The translations under genes were made by a program, and so were the position numbers. A model generated the notes under the pieces. It was not told the origin of the DNA and ran no database searches. It was given only the letters and a program-made list of their open reading frames with translations. From NCBI GenBank assembly GCA_008729055.1, contig SDUX01000004.1:5534559-5598558 (forward strand): 64,000 bases of DNA. The letters are read 5' to 3'. This document shows, piece after piece, positions 56,532 through 64,000 of this stretch; position 1 is the first letter of the stretch, and the number at the start of each line of letters is the position of its first letter. Origin of the DNA: Pyropia haitanensis. Taxonomy: Eukaryota; Rhodophyta; Bangiophyceae; Bangiales; Bangiaceae.

Positions 56532-56850
56532 GAGCTGCTGTTTGAAGACATGTCCGTGAAAGTCACAGTCCGACATGGCTTTGATGACGATGATGACCTT
56601 GGTGACTTGCTCGTCATGGCCGCCATGGTCATCACATCCACGAGCAGAAACACAGCGCTGAGAAGCTGCCGCTACAGTCACACCGTGCAGCGCCAAGCTG
56701 CTCTCGAATTACATGTCCGTGAGAGTCTTAGTCCATGGTCTTCACGAGTGTGAGGACCTTGTCCACTATGGTGATCATGCTCTTCAGAAGTACGACGCTC
56801 ACAAGCTGCCGACTTGGTCACATGACGAAAAGCTGAAAGCTTATGTTGCA
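56532..56850 (+). pseudogene. Tandemly duplicated, BTB-like gene fragment
   Basis: Two imperfect units of about 160 bases (56532-56693 and 56694-56850) share AGCTGCT, ACATGTCCGTGA and GACCTTG blocks. Unit 1 translates as 'LLFEDMSVKVTV' and 'DDLGDLLVMAA'; unit 2, in another frame, as 'LLSNYMSVRVLVHG' and 'EDLVHYGDHALQKYDAHKL'. The 'DLLxxAxxYxxxxL' pattern resembles the second half of a BTB/POZ fold. There is no start, no continuous frame across both units and no full domain, so it is called a fragment. The family assignment is weak. Confidence 0.3.
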
Positions 56851-57238
56851 AGTACGTTGTCGGCCTGATGTGCTTGCTCTTGCTAGGGTGTGATGCCCTT
56901 ATTACGGAATCTCACACTCCACAGCAATAACGTCAGCGCAACATCGGACGTGCGCGATGATAACTAGGTCTTTCTGTTTCAGGCTAGGTCACGTCTCTCC
57001 ACGCTAACTGCCATGGACCTGCGCTGGCTCTCAATGCGGAGAGCATCGAAGGAAGACTACTACTCTTTGCTCCTACCGTGGGGCACTACGAGAGGCCCAG
57101 AACAGGAGAAAAAGCAATATAATGAACACAGGTAGTCTTCAGTGTCATGGTCTACATCCCCCCGCAGGGCGCGAAGGTGGTGGTCTGTTTCTAGGTCCCA
57201 CTTTGCAGAGCGAGGTGGGAACGGGAAGGGAAGTGTAA

Positions 57239-57469
57239 TTACTTTAATTGGTGTGGTCGGAACAAGAAATACCCACACTCTGTCACGTTTACGAAGAGGC
57301 TTACTGATAAATTTTGGTATTTGGGAGTTTGGAAGTACTTGTTCCGTGCCGCAATCATGGTCATCAAGCACCCCTGGACTTTGATGGGGGCTACATCTGT
57401 GAAATCGACTAGACCGCCATCGCCATCAACCTTGAGCCACACGCGGATTTTGTCTTCCAGCGTTGCCAT
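57239..57469 (-). pseudogene. Short unrecognised open stretch, possible exon remnant
   Basis: A 76-codon minus-strand stretch from ATG 57469 reads 'MATLEDKIRVWLKVDGDGG' and then 'VDFTDVAPIKVQG'. Base composition is unlike the GC-rich genes. Inside it a strong donor-like ATCA|GTAAGC occurs (about 57305), so it may be a first exon whose partners are lost or outside recognition. A loose resemblance to ubiquitin-like header domains of the Crinkler type was considered but is not convincing. Confidence 0.25.
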
Positions 57470-57833
57470 GGAGGTCCGAGGGTCTTGTCGTCGAGGTCGG
57501 GCCCCGTGGCTCCGTCATCGACCCGCTGGCGCCGCGTTGCGCACCGCGCCAGCGGCCTGAGCGCGCGGCATCCGCGTGCTCGACAACATCACCTTGCCCT
57601 GCGCAGCCTGGTGTGGCCACGCCAGCCGAGGGAAGCGTAAAAGCCAGCATGGGCCCGTCCGTTTCACTCCCCTTTGCGCTGCATCCTCGCCTCATCTCCT
57701 CCCCCACACCCTATCGCCTACGACGCGCTGCGGCTACCTGCGCCCCTGCTTCCGCCGCCTCCCTCGTTGGCCGCACGCGGCTACTCCAGACGCCACCCTC
57801 TCCCTCCACGCCCCCACCTCTCTCCCGTCCGCC

Positions 57834-58234
57834 ATGGCCTTTGTCGCCCCCGCCGTCCGCGTCGGCACGCCCGCGGCGCCGCCGCTGCCGGGCCGTCCCG
57901 CCACCACCCCACCGGCGGGCCGCCGCCCCGCCGCCGCCGTCACCCCCCGCATGACCATCCGCGACGGCTACCCGTCGGCCGCGCAGCGGGAGGCGTGGCG
58001 CCGGCGGCACGCCAGCGGTGCGGCGGCGGCGGCCGCCGCCGCCGCCGCCATGCAGCGTGGACCCGCCGCCACGCCCGGCGCGGTCGCGTCACAGGAGGCG
58101 CTGGCCGAGGCCCTCTCGGGCATGGCCGCCGAGTTTCTGCGAAACCTTGGCGAGTGTGGTGGTGGGCCGCCGCCGCCGGGCGGCCGCCGCGGCCCGCGCG
58201 CGTCCCCGGCGGCCGGCGAGTGCGCTGCCGGCCC

Positions 58235-58279
<45 letters not shown>

Positions 58280-58763
58280 GCAGCAGCAGCAGCGGCAGCA
58301 GCAGCAGCGGCGACAGCGGCAGCGGGTGGACTGGGTGCCCCGCGCCGAGCGGGCCGACACGCCCACCGCGTACGTGTACCGGCTGGAGCTGCCCGGCGTC
58401 GGGCGAGGGGTCAAGGCGGAGCTCCACGCCGCCGACCGGGTCATCGTCGTGAGCGGCCGCAAGGCGCCGCCGCGCGCCGAGCCCACCGACGCGGCCGCGG
58501 CGGACACGGCGGCGGACGCGGCGGCGGACGCGGCGGTGGCGGCCGCCGCCGCCGCGCGCACCGTACAGAGTGAGTTTGTGTATGGCGCGTTTGTGCGGAC
58601 GCTGCGGCTGCCCGCGGATGCGGACGTGGCGGCGGCGGGGGGGATTGGGGCGGCGGTCAAGGACGGGGTGCTGACGGTGACGGTGCGGCGGGTCAAGGCG
58701 GAGCCGGAACCGCCGGCCGAGGCGCCCGTGGACATCCCCATTATGGAGAGGGGTGCTGAATAG
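57834..58763 (+). CDS. Small heat-shock protein (Hsp20/alpha-crystallin), probably plastid, with polyQ
   Basis: An intact protein of 309 residues, an ATP-independent holdase chaperone. The ATG at 57834 (CCGCCATGG) opens a transit-peptide-like leader 'MAFVAPAVRVG...' rich in Ala/Pro/Arg with no acidic residues up to about residue 40, ending near 'AAVTPRMTIRDG', typical of red-algal plastid import; plastid location is therefore inferred. A Gln tract (about residues 135-165) precedes the alpha-crystallin domain: 'DWVPRAERADTPTAYVYRLE', 'LPGVGRGVKAELH', 'VIVVSGRK', then an Ala/Asp-rich insert (about 219-243), then 'FVYGAFVRTLRLP' and the hallmark 'GVLTVTV'. The C-terminal 'VDIPIMERG' includes an I-x-I-type tail motif (IPI) used for oligomer assembly. 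The insert and polyQ make it longer than usual (about 150-230). Confidence 0.88.
58236..58325 (+). repeat. CAG trinucleotide repeat encoding polyglutamine
   Basis: A run of about 13-14 CAG codons followed by CAG/CGG mixtures lies inside the small heat-shock protein gene, between the N-terminal arm and the alpha-crystallin domain. It keeps the frame. Such tracts are length-variable. Confidence 0.9.
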
Positions 58764-60044
58764 AGCGGCTGGCGGGGACCCCCACCCGGGCATAGATTGG
58801 TGGCGGGTCACGGAGCAACCCGCTGGGGGAGAGAAGAGGAGGGGCTCGACCATAAACCGTCGGTCGCTGTTGTGTGTTTGTTGAGATGACGCGCGCGCAA
58901 GTCTTTGGACATCTTGCAAAGAAATGTGCGGGGAGGGAGAAGGTGGAGGCACGTGGAGGGGAGAGGGGCGTGTGGGGAGGCCGGACGATGATGTGAAAGC
59001 CGCGCAGGGTGGCGCACATCGCAGCAGCCGGGATGGCCACCATTGGGTCGGCAAGGGGATCCTGATGAGAGAGGCCTCGTCCATTGGCCTCTGCGATCCT
59101 TCGTCGGCCTCGTCCTTTCCTACAATGGCAGGCTGTCCACGAGTGCAGCCGGTGGACCCCGCCCAGCGCGCCGCAGCATCCACGGCCGCTCGCACCCCCC
59201 CCCGCGTCGCCACGGCCGCCGGCGCCGCCACCCACCGCGACGCGGCGGGCCACCCGCGGCGGCACCACCCGCGCGACGGTGGCGGCGCGCCCGCCGCCGC
59301 CGCCGCCGCCCGTACCGCCACTCCGCACGACGGCCGCGGCGCCGCCGCGGGTTGCCGCGGCGCCGCAAGGGCGGCAGCGCCGCCCGCGTGGCGGGCGCGC
59401 GGGGGGGGGGGGGGGGGGGGTGCCACCGCGGCGCGCCGTCCGCACGTGCCGTGGCGTTGGCGGGTGGTTGGTGACGGCACGGGGGGGCGGGGGGGGGGGG
59501 GGGGGGGGGGGGGGCGGGGGGGGGTGCGTTGGTGGCGCGCGGTGGTGACGGCATGGGGTGGCGTTTGTGTTTGGGGGGGGGGGGGGGGGGGGGGCACCGC
59601 CGGGCGGCGTCGGCCCGGCATTGTCATGGCGGTGGCGGCGGTGAGGCCGGCCGGTAGCCACGGTGGGGGGGGGGGAGGACGGCCTGCGGGGGCGTCGTCC
59701 CACCCCGCAACCTCGACGGGCACGCCGCCTGCCGCCACGTCGTCCTCTGCCACTGCCCGCGGGGGCAGTGGGCCTCGTCGGCGCGTGGGAGTCGCGGGCG
59801 GTCAAGCACGACGCGTGTTTACTGACGCCACCCGGCCAGGGTGCATTCGCCCTGGCGGCGCGCTCCCCGTCGCTCTCCGCCCATCGCTTGCGGCTCCCCC
59901 CCACCACAGGCAATCCCCACGGTACCACCAGTAGCGTACCACGGCGACCAGCCCCCCCCCCCCCCCCCCCCTCCCCCGCTCCCCGGCAGACCCGTACCAA
60001 CCCCGCGCCGCCCGCGCCCATCCTCGATCCCCGCCGCCAACCGC
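58764..60044. other. Intergenic G-run-rich region
   Basis: Long G runs occur at 59401-59420, 59482-59524, 59574-59594 and 59667-59676, and a long C run at 59957-59971. Open frames here are compositional, and no domain was recognised on either strand. Confidence 0.45.
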
Positions 60045-60596
60045 TCACGCCCCCCCCGGCGGGTAGGGCGGGTGGCCGTCGCAAAACCCGCCGTACGTCG
60101 GCACCGCCGCCCGCACCGCCGACGCGGTCGGCTCCACCGCCGGCGTGCGGCGGCACTCGGCCGCGGACGGCACGTACGAACAAAACACGCTGCGCTGGCG
60201 GTAGCGGTACGCGCACGTGACGGGCGCGCCGCCGCCGCCGCCGCCGCCGCCGGCACAGTCATAGTCGAGGCGCACGTCGAGGCCGTACGGGCCCTTGCGC
60301 AGGCGGACGACGCTGGCGACGTGGTACGGGCCGCTCCCGCCGTCGGCGGCGCGCGTCCACGGGTAGTTGGTGACCGTGTAGGCGCAGGGGGTGGAGGGGA
60401 CGAGGCGCGCGTCGGTCGCCAGCTTGTCCATTTGTACCTGCAGGGCGTACGGGACGGGCGCGGTCGCGGCGGCGGCGGCGGCGGCCGTCGTCGTCGCCAC
60501 CGCCGTCGGCAGGGTGGGGGGGGGGGAGGCCGCACCGGTAGACGCCGCGGCGAGCGCCGCCGCGGCGCCGGTCAGGAGGGCGGCCAGCCGCACCAT
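60045..60596 (-). CDS. Secreted six-cysteine protein of unknown function
   Basis: A predicted 183-residue protein. The ATG at 60596 starts a clean signal peptide ('MVRLAALLTGAAAALAAAST', cleavage likely near residue 25). After an Ala/Thr linker the mature part is not repetitive: 'YALQVQMDKLATDARLVPST', then 'CAYTVTNYPWTRA', 'VASVVRLRKGPYGLDVRLDY', six cysteines in CAY, DCAG, TCAY, FCSY, ECRR and FCDG contexts, and a Gly run between the second and third. The spacing suggests three disulphides. I do not recognise the family. An extracellular (cell wall or periplasmic) location is inferred from the signal peptide and the cysteines. Confidence 0.6.
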   Translation of the reverse strand: MVRLAALLTGAAAALAAASTGAASPPPTLPTAVATTTAAAAAAATAPVPYALQVQMDKLATDARLVPSTPCAYTVTNYPWTRAADGGSGPYHVASVVRLRKGPYGLDVRLDYDCAGGGGGGGGAPVTCAYRYRQRSVFCSYVPSAAECRRTPAVEPTASAVRAAVPTYGGFCDGHPPYPPGGA

Positions 60597-63428
60597 GGTG
60601 GGCGACAAGGGGGATGCGCAGAGGAACGAGGGGGGGCCCGCTTGGCGGGCGCGGGTGCCACCGGCAGAGGGCTCCCGCCCGCGTCGTGGTCCGCAGTGCC
60701 CACAGCGAAAAAAGGGGCGTCGGGGGAGCGGAGGCGTGCGGCGGGTGGGCCCGGCCGGCTGCGGCGGCCCGTCGGCACGCCCACCACGCGGTGCACCCGC
60801 TTATCTAGGCGCCCGACGCCGCGGCCGCGGTAGGCCGCCGCCCACGAGCACGCACGCTGTCCCCCCCCCCCGCCCTTCTCCGCCGAGCCGCCCACCCCCC
60901 CCCCCCCCCCACCCCCACGACGCCACCCTCGCAGACGGCGGGTGCCGACGTTGCCGGCCCCCACCGCCGCGCCCCCGACGGGGTCCCGCGCCGGCGCGTC
61001 GAAACGAGCGCCGCCTGCGTGCCGCTGCCGCCGCGTCGAAACGGTGGCGCGCGCGCGGGCACCATGGAGCGGGGGACCGGCGGGAACGTGCCGGTGGCCG
61101 CCTGCCGTAGCGCGCGGGGCGGTACAGGATATCCCGGCACTGCCACTTCCAGGACCGTCTGCCAGCCGCGGCAGGGGCGCTCCCCGCGCCCCAACGCGCA
61201 TCCGCCCAAACGACGTTGCCGCGGCGGGGGCGGCCGGGCCGGCCGGCTCGCCTACGTAGTAGCCGCGGCGACCCGCACGGCGGGCGCGCCGGTGGCGGAC
61301 GCCAAAACGTCCCCGGCGGGGATGGATCAAGCCGCTCCCCCCCGCCCCCCCCCCCCCCCGGGCAGGGCCATTGTATGCATCTCCCCCCCCCCCCGCCCCC
61401 CCCTGTCGTAACGAGCCGGGGGGATGGGTGGATGGCCGCCGCCGGCATGGCACCCGCCGCCGCCCGCCGCCGCCGCCGTGGCGGCCGTGACGTAGAGCGT
61501 GCCGACCGCGGCCGTCGGCGGCTATGGCGGACCACCCGCCCCCCGCAGCGGCTCGGCCTGGTCCTCGCACGGCGGGACGGGAGCGGCGGCGGCGCACGCA
61601 GGTGGCGCGCGGCGGGGCGGAATCCGCCCCCAAACAGAGGAAACAATGGAAGGCCAGCGTCAAAGCCACAAACGTCCCCGTCGCGACGTTTCCGGGTTTG
61701 GGGGGGGGGGCGAGGCTGGCGTGTGACTCGGTCGTGCCCGTCGCGCCGGGCCCGCCTCTCGCCACGGTGCAATACGAGGCGGGAAGTGGGGAGAGAAGGG
61801 GTCGACGGCGGGGGCGGTGCGGCGGGGACGCGGGCGACGGGGGCCGCTACAGAGATGATGCCACTTCCCCCCACTCCTCCTTGCAACCCCCACTCGTCCT
61901 TTCAACCTCCACTCCTCCTTCCCACCGCCACCACCTCCGTGCCACGCGACGCCGGTGGGGACCGCACCGGCTGCGATTTGGGTACGTACACGGGCGAGTG
62001 GTGCGCCCTCGGCCGCTCGCTCATATGACACTTGGACTCACGAGCGGTGCCGGGGTGTGTGTGCGTGCGTGTGTGTATGGAGTAGGGAGATGACGTCAGA
62101 CCGCGTCCTACGGGAAGGGGGGGGAAACGGGCTCGGGCGGGAGACGGGGATGAGCGCGGCGGCAACTCTGGGCAACGTCGCCCGTCTGCGGTGCCGTCCC
62201 TGCCCGCGCGTGCAGCACCGCCGTGGAGGCGGCCGTGCAAGCCGCACCGGGAGGCGCCGCCGTCGGGAGGGCGGCGGTGACCGCCACTGACTGTTTAAGT
62301 GGCGGCCCCGCCTGCGGCGGCCACCGCTGCCACCGCCGCTATCGTGGCGGCGGTCGCCATCCGTCACGGCGTCGCCCGCCATGAAGACAGCCAGCTGGCT
62401 GCCGCCCCAGCCCTCAAGGCAGCGGCCGGGGCGTGGCGGCCGGGTTTTGTTGTGCGCGACACGGCGGCGGCGGTGGCCGCGGCAGCGGCAGTAACGGCGA
62501 CGGGCGGTGGCAGCGGCGGCGGCGGTGGCGGCCGCGCCGGCGCCGGCACCGCCAGCCGGGTTGGACGTGTCGGCGGGGCGCGGCGCCGGCGGCGGCGGGC
62601 GCGAAAGGTAGCCGCCGGTGGGGGTGGCCCGACGCGGGGGGTCGGCGCCGCGGCCACCGCGCGGGGCGGCGCTGGCGGCGGCCGCGGTGATCCCCCCGCC
62701 CGTCATCCCCACCGCAGCCGCGGCGGGGTGTGGGGCAACGCGGACCGCGTCGACAGCCGCAGCGTCTTCCGCGCCCGCCTCTCCCCCCCCCTGACCCCCC
62801 TTCCGTCCGAGGGCCCACGCCCCCACACTCGGTTGGCGTCTGCGTCGACGGTCGCCGCTACCGCGTCGGCCGCCGCGGCCACCACCGCCTGCATCTGGTG
62901 CCGCCGCCCGGCGCTCAGCGGCGGGCAGGGAGGGGCAGAGGGCGGGGGAGGGGGGACAGCACCGCCTTGCCAAAAAGGAGCCGGCCCATCATCCGCTGCC
63001 GCACCGGACCCACCGCCGGCCGGGTCTGCCCGCATCCACCGCCGCGCCGGTCGGTCTGCATTGGCGCGGCGCCAGATACCACTGCGTCATCGCTGCCGAC
63101 GCCGCTACCGCCGCCAACGACGCCGCCGCCGCCGCTGCCGATGACGAAGACGACGACGACGACGTCGCCGCGGGCCTGGCTGTCGCCGCCGGCCCTGCCG
63201 CTGGTGTCGCCGCCAGCCGCACTACCACCGTCGACCATCCCCAATCCGACTGAGACTCTCGCCGGCCGTCGTCGATGCGACCGACGAACCCTCCGGCCGC
63301 GCCCTCCCTTGCCCGCACCCGTCAGCGTGGACGTCTCTGGGTCGTCGATGTCGCCACCCCCCCCCCCCGCCACGTCCAGCTGCTGCGTTCGTCTTGGATG
63401 CGGGCATCGCGGCGGCGCTGCGCCGTCT
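60597..63428. other. No confident gene
   Basis: GC-rich with C runs at 60896-60910 and 61347-61360, then an A/C-balanced block at 61850-62110. Minus-strand text near 61150-61060 ('GWQTVLEVAVPGYPVPP') and plus-strand text near 62300-62460 look slightly less biased than the rest but match no family and have no supported ends. Open frames overlap on both strands through 62300-63420, so none was chosen. Confidence 0.4.
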
Positions 63429-63903
63429 AAACCGTCTCAAGCTTTCGTTGCAAATTTCGTTGTGAACAGGGACTGTGGACGGAGCTTTTTCTGTCTCATG
63501 CGGTTTTTCGTTTGTAAAATGGACTTTTGGTCTGTCACCACGCTTCACCTCGGATGAACAGAAGCGTCTCGAGCAGAGCTACGCAGTGACACATAAAACG
63601 ATGGAGGGGAGAGACCGACAGCATCTTCACAGCGCGCTATGCAACGTGCTTCACCGCGACACGCAGATGGTCGCCAGCCGATTGCGAGCACACACAACGT
63701 CACTGTTGAAAGGCGTCCGCGACCGGGCGAGGAGGGCCAAAAAAGGCTATCACCCGAGGCGGGAGTGTCAAAACCAACAGCGCGGCCGCAAAGAACTGTC
63801 GATTTCCGCCAGACATCCTCAGACGCGCAGGCTTCCACACTCGGTTTTTGCAAGCACGCGGCCTCGGTCGCAGCCAAGAAGCAACCGATTCTTGAGACGG
63901 TTT
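63429..63903. mobile_element. Putative MITE (475 bp)
   Basis: Perfect 13-base inverted repeats, AAACCGTCTCAAG at 63429-63441 and CTTGAGACGGTTT at 63891-63903, bound a segment of lower GC than its flanks. Similarity continues weakly inward (TTCGTTGC against TCGGTTGC). No open frame of interest lies inside and no target-site duplication is evident, so the exact ends are uncertain. Confidence 0.55.
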
Positions 63904-64000
63904 GGCCGGCACAGCGCGGGGCACCTTGGAAAGGGGGCGCCGCGTTCGCAGGTGCGGCTCGCCGGGCGGGCGCAGCGCGCTGACGTGCAGGGCGTGGCGC
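63904..64000. other. Window end, nothing recognised
   Basis: The last 97 bases are GC-rich with no feature recognised. Confidence 0.4.

Larger units (their letters stand above)
55186..57833. other. Intergenic region with gene debris
   Basis: 55186-55780 is G-run-rich and lies upstream of the ORC1-like gene. 55800-57500 has much lower GC and contains a duplicated BTB-like fragment and a short minus-strand open stretch (both listed). 57560-57833 is pyrimidine-rich and is probably the 5' UTR or promoter of the heat-shock gene. Confidence 0.45.

Noticed and set aside
57060..57469. Crinkler-type (ubiquitin-like header) gene on the minus strand
   Set aside because: Only a vague pattern of an IRVWLKVDG start and a charged helix. 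There is no LxLFLAK-type motif or downstream domain, so it is kept only as an unrecognised remnant.
1..64000. CRISPR arrays, rRNA and tRNA genes, bacterial operons with ribosome binding sites
   Set aside because: No regularly spaced identical repeats with unique spacers, no recognisable RNA gene signatures, and the protein families and splice sites are eukaryotic. The repeats seen are coding minisatellites or transposon ends.

Overview
The window looks like nuclear DNA from a GC-rich eukaryote, most likely a bangiophyte red alga (Porphyra/Pyropia type). The reasons are the extreme GC content with long G and C homopolymers, large and mostly intronless genes, two proteins with red-algal-style plastid transit peptides (arginine-rich leaders with an Arg-x-Met type boundary), and eukaryote-only families: an ARP6-type actin-related protein, an ORC1-like BAH protein, an M13 endopeptidase and an RS-domain protein. 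The organism is an inference and was not checked. No rRNA, tRNA or CRISPR array was recognised. Because stop codons are A/T-rich, this DNA leaves long open frames in all six frames. I therefore accepted genes only where there was a recognisable domain, a targeting signal, a plausible start context or coherent repeats.

Layout: 1-3634 is low-complexity DNA with no confident gene. 3635-4570 (+) encodes a small protein with a hydrophobic C-terminal tail. 6584-18337 (+) is a giant low-complexity locus of about 3,900 codons carrying AT-hooks, RGG, SUMO-interaction-like repeats, an RS domain and tryptophan/glycine repeats. It converges on 18917-22130 (-), a membrane protein combining VWA, Cache and C-type-lectin-like domains. 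24279-26733 (-) is an M13 (neprilysin-type) metallopeptidase with one intron. From 28.4 to 33.0 kb there is a large imperfect palindrome whose arms carry two almost identical, divergently transcribed secreted PAN/apple-like genes (28666-29028 and 32387-32749).

34301-36946 (+) encodes a probably plastid-targeted alanine-rich coiled-coil repeat protein. 37299-38715 (+) encodes ARP6. 40018-42191 (-) is an unrecognised low-complexity gene. 43.5-49.8 kb is a lower-GC repeat island: an 893-bp hAT-like non-autonomous element with target duplication, then two diverged copies of a roughly 1.8-2 kb element with about 32-bp terminal inverted repeats. 50275-55185 (-) encodes an ORC1-like protein (BAH, a degenerate AAA+ core, winged helix). 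55.2-57.8 kb holds gene debris. 57834-58763 (+) encodes a probable plastid small heat-shock protein with a polyglutamine tract. 60045-60596 (-) encodes a secreted six-cysteine protein. The last part has little recognisable coding content and ends with a probable 475-bp MITE at 63429-63903.

A pattern crosses the whole window. In four loci (the AT-hook/RS locus, the VWA/lectin locus, ARP6 and the ORC1-like locus) the recognisable protein jumps frame where a long G or C homopolymer occurs. This is most simply explained by homopolymer length errors or polymorphism, so these loci are given as whole-gene spans rather than single open frames. Several of the proteins (ARP6 of SWR1, ORC1-like, AT-hook/RS) act on chromatin in the nucleus, but nothing shows that the neighbourhood is functionally organised.
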